Positions 1-5,756 of a DNA stretch of 17,342 nt are shown here, in pieces. The position numbers and the translations under genes were made by a program. The notes below the pieces were generated by a model. It made no database searches. It was not told the origin of the DNA and saw only the letters and a program-made list of their open reading frames with translations. The stretch comes from Spirochaetia bacterium (GTDB lineage: Bacteria; Spirochaetota; Spirochaetia; Treponematales; Breznakiellaceae). The first letter of the stretch is position 1, and every line of letters begins with the position of its first letter. The DNA is taken from assembly GCA_026002045.1 (NCBI GenBank), contig BOAV01000049.1, positions 1 through 17,342 of the forward strand. The letters run 5' to 3'.

Positions 1-110
1 ATCCGTTTACTATATATCCTTGCTTGTAAGTGCCCAAATCGCCCGATCCCCTCCCAGTCTGTCATAGTCCCCCTGTTCCACTATAACAGGCTTCTCTTTT
101 TTCCTTAAGT

Positions 111-200
111 TTATGATGTTGTGCCTGACACCTTTGCGTTCCCTGCGTGTTTCGGAGGAATTTCTATCAGCATATGGGTATGATCGGCATTTCGTATAGC
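111..200 (-). pseudogene. IS200/IS605-type Y1 transposase (TnpA) fragment
   Basis: On the minus strand, about 16 codons (bases 144-191) read NADHTHMLIEIPPKHA. This matches the conserved core of IS200-type TnpA, where the H-x-H pair (here HTH) is the metal-binding HUH motif of single-strand transposases and is followed by the M-L-[IV]-x-I-P-P-K stretch. The frame stops at 111-113, and no catalytic tyrosine helix or N-terminal region is present, so it is a dead scrap. It abuts the 27-bp inverted repeat at 193-219, which suggests that the element carrying the 232-849 gene landed next to or inside it. The match is short; the motif is seen, the family call is inferred. Confidence 0.5.
121..132. 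repeat. 12-bp repeat GTGCCTGACACC, left copy
   Basis: GTGCCTGACACC occurs here and again at 930-941, flanking the AT-rich gene unit. The word is nearly palindromic (GTG-CCTGA-CAC). The neighbouring bases TTTGCGTT (133-140) reappear as their reverse complement, AACGCAAA, at 921-928, so 121-140 and 921-940 also form an imperfect inverted repeat (16 of 20 positions). A REP-like element mobilised by a Y1 transposase is possible, given the TnpA scrap beside it. Confidence 0.6.
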
Positions 201-219
201 GTATGTTAAGTGCAATAAT
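193..219 (+). repeat. 27-bp inverted repeat, left copy (attC-like half site)
   Basis: These 27 bases match the reverse complement of 836-862 at 25 of 27 positions. The core GTTAAGT at 205-211 fits the integron R' consensus GTTRRRY and is preceded by CGTATAGCGTAT, which would be the L' arm and spacer. A further GGGTATG at 176-182 is complementary to CATACCC at 864-870 beyond the partner arm. Read as an integron structure, this would be the 3' half of the preceding attC site. Read otherwise, it is one terminal inverted repeat of a small mobile unit. Confidence 0.75.
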
Positions 220-231
220 TTTTGAAATAAG

Positions 232-849
232 GTGGGTATAATACTTGCATTATTTTTAATAATGATGATAGTATTAAACAGTATGAGTAGAGAAGATATA
301 GAAGAAATGCTAAATAATCCACCCAAAGGGGCATGGTATAAAGAAGATTTCAATACAATAAAAATAGGTATTTCTGCGACTGTTGTATACAACGCTGGTT
401 TAGTTTTGTTTTCTTTTTTTTGGATTTGGGCAATTATTGAGGTCTTTAGAGCAGTACCTCAATCTGATACTCCTTTGGCGTTTATTATTGTAGGCATAAT
501 AATGGCAACTCCGTTTATACCTGTTTTTTTGATTCCAACAATTATGGGAATTATCGGAAAAAATGAGATAGTTATAGATAAAAACGGGAAAGGCGGTTAT
601 GTATTTAAGGGGATAGGCAAAATGGGGATTAAATATGAATTTGACTGGGAATCAATAAAAAATATTCATTATATTATTGGTATTCGAACAGATGGTGAAT
701 CTACAATCGTTGAGCCGTCTCTTTTCATTGAAGGAAAGAAAACAATAAAATTTGGCACCGGAATAAATGAAGAAAAAAAGGATTTTTTGTTTCGCGTATT
801 TAGTTATTACTTATCGGAATATAATGGTAGCAAAAATTACTGCACTTAA
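232..849 (+). CDS. AT-rich membrane protein with C-terminal PH-like region, cassette-like
   Basis: This is an unrecognised protein of up to 205 residues. It has a hydrophobic N-terminus (about 1-18) and two clear membrane segments at about 50-72 and 80-108. A soluble C-terminal part of about 95 residues with alternating beta-type sequence resembles bacterial PH-like (bPH) domains, but only weakly. Base composition is far more AT-rich than the core genes, which points to transfer. The GTG at 232 has no well-spaced Shine-Dalgarno; ATG at 262 or 283 is possible and would remove the first hydrophobic stretch. The TAA stop (847-849) lies inside the right 27-bp inverted repeat, as is common for integron cassette genes whose stop falls in the attC site. 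No integrase gene is in view. The function is unknown. Confidence 0.65.
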   Translation: MGIILALFLIMMIVLNSMSREDIEEMLNNPPKGAWYKEDFNTIKIGISATVVYNAGLVLFSFFWIWAIIEVFRAVPQSDTPLAFIIVGIIMATPFIPVFLIPTIMGIIGKNEIVIDKNGKGGYVFKGIGKMGIKYEFDWESIKNIHYIIGIRTDGESTIVEPSLFIEGKKTIKFGTGINEEKKDFLFRVFSYYLSEYNGSKNYCT

Positions 850-862
850 CATACGCTATGCG
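836..862 (+). repeat. 27-bp inverted repeat, right copy (attC-like half site)
   Basis: This is the partner of 193-219. The core ACTTAAC at 844-850 fits the integron R'' consensus RYYYAAC and contains the stop codon of the preceding gene. ATACG (spacer) and CTATGCG (L'' position) follow, pairing with CGTATAG on the left side. A complete attC would need a matching L'-R' half ending in GTTRRRY within roughly 150 bases downstream; none is present, so the site is truncated or the element is not an integron cassette. Confidence 0.75.
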
Positions 863-878
863 ACATACCCGCCTAAGA

Positions 879-901
879 TTTTTGTAAAAAAAATACAAAA
901 A
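879..901 (+). other. A/T-only hairpin after the cassette-like gene
   Basis: TTTTTGTA (879-886) is perfectly complementary to TACAAAAA (894-901) across a seven-A loop. It lies about 30 bases past the stop of the AT-rich gene and could end its transcript, but the stem contains only one G-C pair, so a terminator role is uncertain. Confidence 0.35.
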
Positions 902-929
902 CTACTGACAAAATAAGAGCAACGCAAAA

Positions 930-941
930 GTGCCTGACACC
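930..941. repeat. 12-bp repeat GTGCCTGACACC, right copy
   Basis: This is an exact second copy of 121-132, preceded by AACGCAAAA. Together the copies bound an ~820-bp unit that contains the inner 27-bp inverted repeats and the AT-rich gene. Confidence 0.6.
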
Positions 942-961
942 GAATTTGCCTAGTGGTCCAT

Positions 962-1000
962 CCATCGCTACACACTAGATATAGCGTGTGGCGTCTATGG
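962..1000. other. Imperfect hairpin before repeat copy A
   Basis: CCAT at 962-965 pairs with ATGG at 997-1000. CGCTACAC-x-CTA pairs with TAG-x-GTGTGGCG apart from one mismatch, one T-G pair and a small bulge, leaving a GATA-like loop. It lies between the cassette-like unit and the 158-bp repeat, with no coding sequence on either strand. Confidence 0.35.
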
Positions 1001-1037
1001 GGCCGTTCAAAAACCCGCTTCCCCGTTTACAGATCCC

Positions 1038-1195
1038 GCCCCCCTGCAACCGGGGTTTGTAACGGGCACGCTGGGGATAAAGGCGGCGGGGGGTGTCCAT
1101 GGAATTCGTGACCCGCTTGCGGGGCATGAATTCCATGGACAGGACCCCCGATTATGCATCTGCGTGCCCGTGGGGCGCCACGGTTGCAGGGGGGC
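1038..1195 (+). repeat. 158-bp long palindromic element, copy A
   Basis: The whole element can fold into one interrupted hairpin. The outer 15-bp arms GCCCCCCTGCAACCG (1038-1052) and its exact complement (1181-1195) close it. ACGGGCACGC (1062-1071) pairs with GCGTGCCCGT (1162-1171). GGGGGT (1089-1094) pairs with ACCCCC (1144-1149) next to a three-base bulge. GTCCATGGAATTC (1095-1107) pairs with GAATTCCATGGAC (1128-1140). The tip is CCCGC-TT-GCGGG (1112-1123). Copy B at 1836-1993 has exactly the same length and orientation. A six-T run at 1199-1204 follows, so this copy could also stop transcription. The element is non-coding and small enough to be a MITE/REP-like unit; the class is not recognised. 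Confidence 0.85.
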
Positions 1196-1213
1196 TGGCT
1201 TTTTTGTGGTTGT

Positions 1214-1243
1214 TTGACTGGGGGGGCGGTTGTATGGTATACT
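1214..1243 (+). promoter_or_regulatory. Promoter of the PIN-antitoxin pair
   Basis: TTGACT (1214-1219), an 18-bp spacer and TATACT (1238-1243) form a good sigma-70-type promoter. TG at 1235-1236 adds an extended -10. Only seven bases separate TATACT from the ATG at 1251, and no Shine-Dalgarno fits there, so the transcript would start at or next to the start codon. Confidence 0.65.
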
Positions 1244-1250
1244 TAGGTGT

Positions 1251-1456
1251 ATGAGAATATATCTTGATAATTGTTGTTTTAATCGTCCTTTTGACGATCA
1301 AAACCAGTTAAAAATCAAACTCGAAACAGAAGCAAAATTATTTATACAACATCTGATTATTTTATTACCGTTGATAAGCAACTGTATAAACTGAAATTAA
1401 GCGAAATAAACATTATAAATCCGGTGAATTTTATAACTATTTTGGAGGAACTATAA
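1251..1456 (+). pseudogene. PIN-domain toxin, internally deleted and frameshifted
   Basis: The first ~34 codons (MRIYLDNCCFNRPFDDQ...) are the typical N-terminus of a PIN-domain ribonuclease, with the first catalytic Asp at D6 and a following acidic pair. This frame then runs into a TGA at 1392-1394, giving only 47 residues. From about 1352 a second frame, beginning SDYFITVDKQ and containing INPVNFITILEEL, gives a typical PIN C-terminus and stops at TAA 1454-1456. The two parts are out of frame and the middle (roughly half of a ~150-residue domain) is missing. Its last stop base is shared with the ATG of the next gene (TAATG), so the original pair was translationally coupled. Homology is from motif recognition. 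Confidence 0.7.
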
Positions 1457-1653
1457 TGGCAGCAGAAATGGCTTTACGGACAAAAGGTATGGAAATACTT
1501 ATAAACAACCTGGGAAAAGTTGAAGCTGAACGGTTTATAAGTATTATCATAAAAGAGCCCTTTGATTATACTGAATGGCAAAGAGATTTATTTAATAATT
1601 TGTCTGTGCGCGAGCTTAGTAGTTTGGCAATGAAAGAATATAAAGCCGATTGA
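1456..1653 (+). CDS. Small protein, probable antitoxin partner of the PIN toxin
   Basis: A 65-residue soluble protein without transmembrane segments. It includes a GMEILINNLGKVEAERFI stretch and the motif EPFDYTEWQRDLF. Small proteins of this look are found next to PIN-domain genes, and its position supports an antitoxin role; I do not know a formal family name. A strong GGAGG (1444-1448) lies seven bases before the ATG, and the start overlaps the PIN remnant's stop by one base, indicating translational coupling. The gene is intact while its toxin is broken, consistent with an antitoxin outliving its toxin, or possibly still neutralising a related toxin elsewhere. It lies between copy A and the two downstream copies of the palindromic repeat. 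Confidence 0.65.
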   Translation: MAAEMALRTKGMEILINNLGKVEAERFISIIIKEPFDYTEWQRDLFNNLSVRELSSLAMKEYKAD

Positions 1654-1721
1654 GACCGTCAAAGACTAGTTATGAAAAGGGCGCATGGAGTTACGCGGAG
1701 CGGTAGAAGGGAGCCGGACTT

Positions 1722-1754
1722 CCCCCTGCAACCGGGGTTTGTAACGGGCACGCT
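1722..1754 (+). repeat. Truncated copy of the 158-bp element (left end only)
   Basis: Thirty-three bases identical to the left end of copy A, running through the outer arm and ending just after the ACGGGCACGC block. The rest of the element is absent, and the 81 bases before copy B (1755-1835) resemble nothing else here. It has the same orientation as the full copies. Confidence 0.8.
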
Positions 1755-1835
1755 TACCTATGGCAAAACGATCACGGGCAGGCGGTGCGTTGCCACTGAA
1801 CATGCCCCACAAAGCGTTTCCCTATTACCAGCTCA

Positions 1836-1993
1836 GCCCCCCTGCAACCGGAGTTTGTGACGGGCACGCTGGGGATAAAGGCGGCGGGGGGTGTCCATGG
1901 AATTCGTGACCCGCCTGCGGGGCATGAATTCCATGGACAGGACCCCCATCTATTCCTTTGCGTGCCCGTGGGGCGCCACGGTTGCAGGGGGGC
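1836..1993 (+). repeat. 158-bp long palindromic element, copy B
   Basis: Same length, orientation and pairing scheme as copy A: outer arms 1836-1850 and 1979-1993, and the second stem at 1860-1869 with 1960-1969. By eye there are nine differences from copy A. Six fall in one 12-base segment (1948-1959) predicted to be unpaired, one falls in the hairpin tip (CT for TT), and two fall in an internal loop or its edge. It ends about 120 bases before fusA and is not followed by a T run, so it need not terminate transcription. Confidence 0.85.
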
Positions 1994-2012
1994 TGCGGGG
2001 ACTTGAATCTTC

Positions 2013-2039
2013 TTGAAAATCTTACTAAACTATCATAAT
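2013..2039 (+). promoter_or_regulatory. Possible fusA promoter
   Basis: TTGAAA (2013-2018) and CATAAT (2034-2039) lie 15 bp apart, shorter than the usual 17, between repeat copy B and fusA. It would give a leader of about 65 bases containing the 2062-2078 hairpin. Tentative. Confidence 0.35.
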
Positions 2040-2061
2040 TATCGCAGTTTTCAAGGAGTAT

Positions 2062-2078
2062 GCGAAACAAAGTTTCGC
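2062..2078 (+). other. Perfect hairpin in the fusA leader
   Basis: GCGAAAC (2062-2068) and GTTTCGC (2072-2078) form a 7-bp perfect stem with an AAA loop. The word CAAGGAGTA occurs on both sides (2052-2060 and 2094-2102); the second copy provides the fusA Shine-Dalgarno, the first could act as a decoy. A role in translation control is possible but not shown. Confidence 0.45.
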
Positions 2079-2111
2079 TTCCAATAGAAAGATCAAGGAG
2101 TAACAGGCAAG

Positions 2112-4205
2112 ATGAGCATCGACATTACCAGGATGCGGAACATCGGAATCAGCGCGCATATCGATTCAGGGAAAACAACCCTTTCCGAACGTATTCTTTT
2201 CTATAGTAACAAGATCCACGCCATCCACGAAGTCCGGGGCAAGGACGGGGTGGGGGCGACCATGGACCACATGGAGCTTGAACGGGAGCGGGGTATTACG
2301 ATCCAGTCCGCCGCTACCCAGGTTGAATGGAAGGAACACACCATCAACCTGATCGACACACCCGGACACGTGGACTTTACCATTGAGGTTGAGCGCTCCC
2401 TGCGGGTGCTGGACGGGGCTGTTCTGGTGCTCTGCGCGGTTGCCGGGGTTCAGTCCCAGTCCATCACCGTGGACCGCCAGCTCAAGCGCTACCATGTCCC
2501 CCGTATCGCCTTTATCAACAAATGCGACCGTACCGGGGCTAATCCCTTTAAAGTACGGCTTCAACTGCGGGAAAAACTGGGGCTCAATGCGGTGATGATT
2601 CAGATTCCCATCGGGCTTGAGGACAAGCTTGAGGGGGTGGTGGACCTTATCACCATGAAGGCGGTCTATTTTGACGGCGATCAGGGTACGGAAATCCGGT
2701 ATGCGGAGATTCCCGCCCACCTTAAAGCTGATGCGGACAAGTACCGGGAGGAACTCCTGGACGCGGTTTCCATGTTTGACGATGATCTGGCGGAAAAATT
2801 CCTAGGCGGCGAGGCTATCCCCGAAGAGCTGATCCATGCGGCCATCCGCAAGGGGACCCTGGCGGAAGCTTTTGTGCCGGTCATGGTGGGTTCAGCCTAT
2901 AAAAACAAGGGGATTCAGTCCCTTTTGGACGGGGTGAACTACTATCTCCCCAATCCCACGGAAGTAAAGAACTACGCCCTGGACCTTGACCACAATGAAG
3001 AGCAGAAGGAGCTGGTCAGTGATGACAAGAGCCCCACGGTGGCCCTGGGCTTCAAGCTTGAGGACGGCCAGTACGGCCAGCTCACCTATGTGCGCATCTA
3101 TCAGGGCAGCCTGAAAAAGGGCGAGGAACTGACCAACACCCGCGCCCGCAAGCGCTTCAAGGTCGGGCGGCTGGTGCGGATGCACTCCGATAACATGGAA
3201 GACATCAACGAAGGCTCCCCCGGCGATATTGTCGCCCTTTTCGGGGTTGACTGCGCCTCAGGCGACACCTTCTGCGGCACCGGCGTGAACTACGCCATGA
3301 CTTCGATGTTCGTGCCCGAGCCGGTTATCTCCCTGGCTATTACCCCCAAGGACAAGAAGTCAGCGGACCAGATGGCCAAGGCCCTGAACCGCTTTACGAA
3401 GGAAGACCCCACCTTCCAGACCTATGTGGACCCCGAATCCAACCAGACCATCATCAAGGGCATGGGGGAACTGCACCTGGAAGTCTACATTGAGCGGATG
3501 CGCCGGGAGTACAGCTGCGAAGTTGACACCGGTATGCCCCAGGTTGCCTACCGGGAAGCCATACAGGGCCGCTCGGAATTCAACTATACCCACAAGAAGC
3601 AGACCGGCGGTTCCGGTCAGTACGGCCGGGTTGCCGGTTACATGGAACCCTGGGCCGAAGGGGACTACGAATTCGTGGACAGCATTAAGGGCGGTTCCAT
3701 ACCGAACGAATATATCCCCAGCTGCGATAAGGGATTCAAGGAGGCTGTCAAGAAGGGCAGTCTGATTGGGTTCCCCATCGTCAATATCCGCTGTGTGATC
3801 AACGACGGGGCCTCCCATCCGGTAGACTCCTCGGACATCGCCTTCCAGTTGGCCGCCATCGGCGCCTTTAGGGAAGCCTACGGCAAGGCCAAGCCCTGTA
3901 TCCTGGAACCGATCATGAAGGTCTCCGTGGAGGGGCCCACCGAATTTCAGGGAAACATTTTTGGCTCGCTGAACCAGCGCCGTGGTATCATATCCTCGTC
4001 CACCGAGGACGGAACCTTCTCCCGTGTGGATGCCGAGGTGCCGCTGAGCGAAATGTTCGGCTATTCCACGGCACTCCGGTCCCTCACCCAGGGGAAAGCG
4101 GAATTCACCATGGAATTTGAAAAGTACGGGAAGGTTCCCGCCAGTGTTTCCGATGCCCTCATCAAGGAGTTTGAGGAAAAACGCAGAAAAGAGCAGGGGA
4201 GATAA
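2112..4205 (+). CDS. fusA: Elongation factor G, spirochaete/mitochondrial EF-G1 type
   Basis: A 697-residue translational GTPase of normal EF-G length. All G-domain motifs are present: AHIDSGKT at 15-22 (P-loop), RGITI at 60-64, DTPGH at 82-86, NKCD at 136-139 (usual form NKxD), and a GSAYKNKG loop. Domains II-V follow to an ordinary EF-G C-terminus. The N-terminal words HIDSGKTT and HEVRGKDGVGATMD are those of mitochondrial EF-G1 and its spirochaete counterpart (spdEFG1) rather than of ordinary bacterial EF-G (HIDAGKTT). In spirochaetes that carry two EF-Gs, the EF-G1 type performs translocation and the other one recycling, so this is likely the translocase. AGGAG at 2096-2100 precedes the ATG by 11 bases. 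The next gene starts two bases after the stop. Confidence 0.95.
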   Translation: MSIDITRMRNIGISAHIDSGKTTLSERILFYSNKIHAIHEVRGKDGVGATMDHMELERERGITIQSAATQVEWKEHTINLIDTPGHVDFTIEVERSLRVLDGAVLVLCAVAGVQSQSITVDRQLKRYHVPRIAFINKCDRTGANPFKVRLQLREKLGLNAVMIQIPIGLEDKLEGVVDLITMKAVYFDGDQGTEIRYAEIPAHLKADADKYREELLDAVSMFDDDLAEKFLGGEAIPEELIHAAIRKGTLAEAFVPVMVGSAYKNKGIQSLLDGVNYYLPNPTEVKNYALDLDHNEEQKELVSDDKSPTVALGFKLEDGQYGQLTYVRIYQGSLKKGEELTNTRARKRFKVGRLVRMHSDNMEDINEGSPGDIVALFGVDCASGDTFCGTGVNYAMTSMFVPEPVISLAITPKDKKSADQMAKALNRFTKEDPTFQTYVDPESNQTIIKGMGELHLEVYIERMRREYSCEVDTGMPQVAYREAIQGRSEFNYTHKKQTGGSGQYGRVAGYMEPWAEGDYEFVDSIKGGSIPNEYIPSCDKGFKEAVKKGSLIGFPIVNIRCVINDGASHPVDSSDIAFQLAAIGAFREAYGKAKPCILEPIMKVSVEGPTEFQGNIFGSLNQRRGIISSSTEDGTFSRVDAEVPLSEMFGYSTALRSLTQGKAEFTMEFEKYGKVPASVSDALIKEFEEKRRKEQGR

Positions 4206-4207
4206 TC

Positions 4208-4909
4208 ATGGAAAAGCAGGAACTTATACAGCGCAGCCCGATCCGGGTGTTCGAAAAATCCATCCACGGCGGACTTAAGGCCGGGGAAATCGGCGTCATT
4301 GCATCTCCGAACGGCATCGGCAAAACATCGGTGCTGGTTCAGATCGCCCTGGACAAACTCCTCCAGGCTCAAAAGGTGATCCACGTATCATTTACCCAGC
4401 ACACCGATTATGTGCTGGCCTGGTACGAGGATATTTTTGACGAGTTCACCAAGAAGAAGAATCTGCAAAACGCCGGGGATGTCAAAACCGATCTGGTTAA
4501 AAACCGGGTGCTGATGAATTTCAATCAGGACGGAATTTCCGCGAATCAGATTCTGAAAAGCCTCCGGGCGATGATCGTGGATGGCGGCTTCAAAGCCCAG
4601 GCCCTTATCATCGACGGCCTTGATTTTTCAAAGATCGACCGGGACCGGATTGACAACACAAAAAAATTCGCCAAAGAGCAGGGGCTTGAGGTCTGGTACA
4701 GCTGCACGGTGCCCGCCGGGGAGGCCCAGTACACCAAGCAGAACATCCCTGTCCTGATTAAAGATTATGCCGACCTTATTGATTCGGTGATTGTGCTGGA
4801 CCCCAAGCCGGATCATATCAATCTTTCCGTATCCAAGGACCGGGAAAGCTACAACCCCGCATCCATGGCGCTCAAGCTGGACCCCAAGACGCTGTTGATT
4901 CAGGAGTAA
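4208..4909 (+). CDS. RecA/KaiC-like P-loop ATPase, function unknown
   Basis: A 233-residue soluble protein. ASPNGIGKT at 32-40 is a Walker A motif, followed by a helix; ALIIDGLD at about 132-139 is a Walker B-type strand with the acidic residue. The order (GGLKAGEIGVI before the P-loop, a strand with SFTQHTDYVL after the first helix) resembles single-domain RecA-fold proteins of the KaiC/RadA/DnaB group. No DNA-binding or zinc domain is visible, so it is neither RadA nor a helicase. It starts two bases after fusA, with AGGGGA inside the end of fusA as ribosome site, so the two are almost certainly one operon, which suggests a link to translation or growth control. A terminator lies about 50 bases past its stop. 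Confidence 0.75.
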   Translation: MEKQELIQRSPIRVFEKSIHGGLKAGEIGVIASPNGIGKTSVLVQIALDKLLQAQKVIHVSFTQHTDYVLAWYEDIFDEFTKKKNLQNAGDVKTDLVKNRVLMNFNQDGISANQILKSLRAMIVDGGFKAQALIIDGLDFSKIDRDRIDNTKKFAKEQGLEVWYSCTVPAGEAQYTKQNIPVLIKDYADLIDSVIVLDPKPDHINLSVSKDRESYNPASMALKLDPKTLLIQE

Positions 4910-4910
4910 T

Positions 4911-5693
4911 TTACAAGATCCACCGGCGGATGGCCTGGGCCACGCCGCCGTGTTCCACATCGCCGGTAATTGCGCCGGCGATTTTTTTTAGCTCGTCGGT
5001 CCCGTTGCCCATGGCAATGCCGAGCCCCGCGTAACGGATCATCTCCGTGTCGTTGGCGCTGTCCCCGACAGCAATACTGTTTTCCCGCTTAATGCCCAGC
5101 GCCTCAAGGATCAACTTCATTCCCTTGGCTTTGCTCTCCCCTTTGATAATGCCTTCGGAATAACCGTGCTGGGGGAAAAGGTCGAAGGCGTTTCCCAGGA
5201 TCGCTTCTTCCTCTGCGGTAACATAACCACCCATGGTGATTTTTGAAATGATCGCCCCGGTGTATTTGGTGCGGAAATCATCCGCACTTGAGATGATCCG
5301 CATTTCGGCGTATTCCCGGTTAAGGCCGATGTTGTACAGATCCGTTTCGCCCTCAAAGACGATCCATTTTTTGTTGTTAAGGTAGAGGCCGCAGGCGGCG
5401 GAGAGCACATCTTCAGGAACCCAGGTGTGATAAATGGTTTTGCCCCCAAGAACTATCTGCGCGCCGCCCCCGGCGATGATGCCGTCCACCCAAGGCGCGT
5501 TCTGCATTTCCGGCGGGATATTCGCTATGGACCTGCCGGTGTTGAGGAATACCCTGTGGCCTTGCTGCCGGGCCAGTTCAATCGTTTCAATATCTTCAGC
5601 GAAAGGTCCCTGTCCTTTGTACACAATGGTTCCGTCAATATCGAGAAACAGCGCAAGGGATATGGATGGCGGCGCCTTTGATGTTTTGGACAT
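4911..5693 (-). CDS. Cof-type HAD-IIB phosphatase
   Basis: A 260-residue haloacid dehalogenase superfamily hydrolase, probably acting on sugar phosphates or other small phosphorylated metabolites in the cytoplasm. DIDGT at 18-22 holds the nucleophile and acid/base Asp. TGRS at 52-55 is motif II, K188 in KGESKAK is the motif III lysine, and GDSANDTE at 210-217 is the Mg-binding motif IV. The cap between about 85 and 180 is the C2 type of Cof proteins. The substrate cannot be read from sequence. The stop is one base from that of the convergent ATPase. The minus-strand promoter box TATAGT lies eight bases before the ATG and no Shine-Dalgarno is seen, so the message is probably (near-)leaderless. 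The 3' end carries the terminator of the opposing operon. Confidence 0.88.
   Translation of the reverse strand: MSKTSKAPPSISLALFLDIDGTIVYKGQGPFAEDIETIELARQQGHRVFLNTGRSIANIPPEMQNAPWVDGIIAGGGAQIVLGGKTIYHTWVPEDVLSAACGLYLNNKKWIVFEGETDLYNIGLNREYAEMRIISSADDFRTKYTGAIISKITMGGYVTAEEEAILGNAFDLFPQHGYSEGIIKGESKAKGMKLILEALGIKRENSIAVGDSANDTEMIRYAGLGIAMGNGTDELKKIAGAITGDVEHGGVAQAIRRWIL
4959..4989 (+). terminator. Intrinsic terminator of fusA-ATPase, embedded in the convergent HAD gene
   Basis: ATCGCCGG (4959-4966) pairs perfectly with CCGGCGAT (4975-4982) across an 8-base loop and runs into eight T residues (4982-4989). This is a textbook rho-independent terminator for plus-strand transcription, 50 bases past the ATPase stop. 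The same bases encode the AGAITGD and neighbouring Lys-Lys region of the HAD protein on the other strand. Confidence 0.8.
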
Positions 5694-5701
5694 GATGGTT
5701 C

Positions 5702-5729
5702 ACTATACCATATTGAATACTTGCGGCAA
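5702..5729 (-). promoter_or_regulatory. Promoter of the HAD phosphatase gene
   Basis: On the minus strand, TTGCCG (5724-5729), a 16-bp spacer and TATAGT (5702-5707) with an upstream TG (extended -10) form a good promoter. Eight bases separate the -10 from the ATG at 5693. The -35 box overlaps that of the divergent promoter (5721-5726). Confidence 0.65.
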
Positions 5730-5749
5730 AGGACTTTGATGAGTACACT
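5721..5749 (+). promoter_or_regulatory. Promoter of the SDR-like gene
   Basis: TTGCGG (5721-5726), a 17-bp spacer and TACACT (5744-5749). The first downstream ATG (5757) is seven bases past the -10 and opens a five-codon mini-ORF that overlaps the SDR-like start. The -35 shares bases with the divergent HAD promoter. Confidence 0.6.
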
Positions 5750-5756
5750 GTAAGAC

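Noticed and set aside
10..190. Minus-strand open tail ending VIVEQGDYDRLGGDRAIW...
   Set aside because: It could be the end of a lost gene, but no start, family or full domain can be identified and the TnpA scrap overlaps it in another frame; not supportable as a gene.
1038..1993. Repeats considered as a CRISPR array
   Set aside because: Only two full copies, 158 bp long, palindromic, and separated by genes rather than uniform spacers; no cas genes.
1672..2070. Open frames at 1672-1860 (+) and 1825-2070 (-)
   Set aside because: Both are made of the palindromic repeat element and its fragment; the translations are repeat sequence, not protein.
2060..2206. 48-codon frame starting in the fusA leader
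   Set aside because: AAGGAG is only one base from the ATG, too close to work, and most of the frame is out-of-phase fusA sequence.
2166..2720. 184-codon minus-strand frame inside fusA
   Set aside because: Lies over the EF-G G domain; no motif and no ribosome site.
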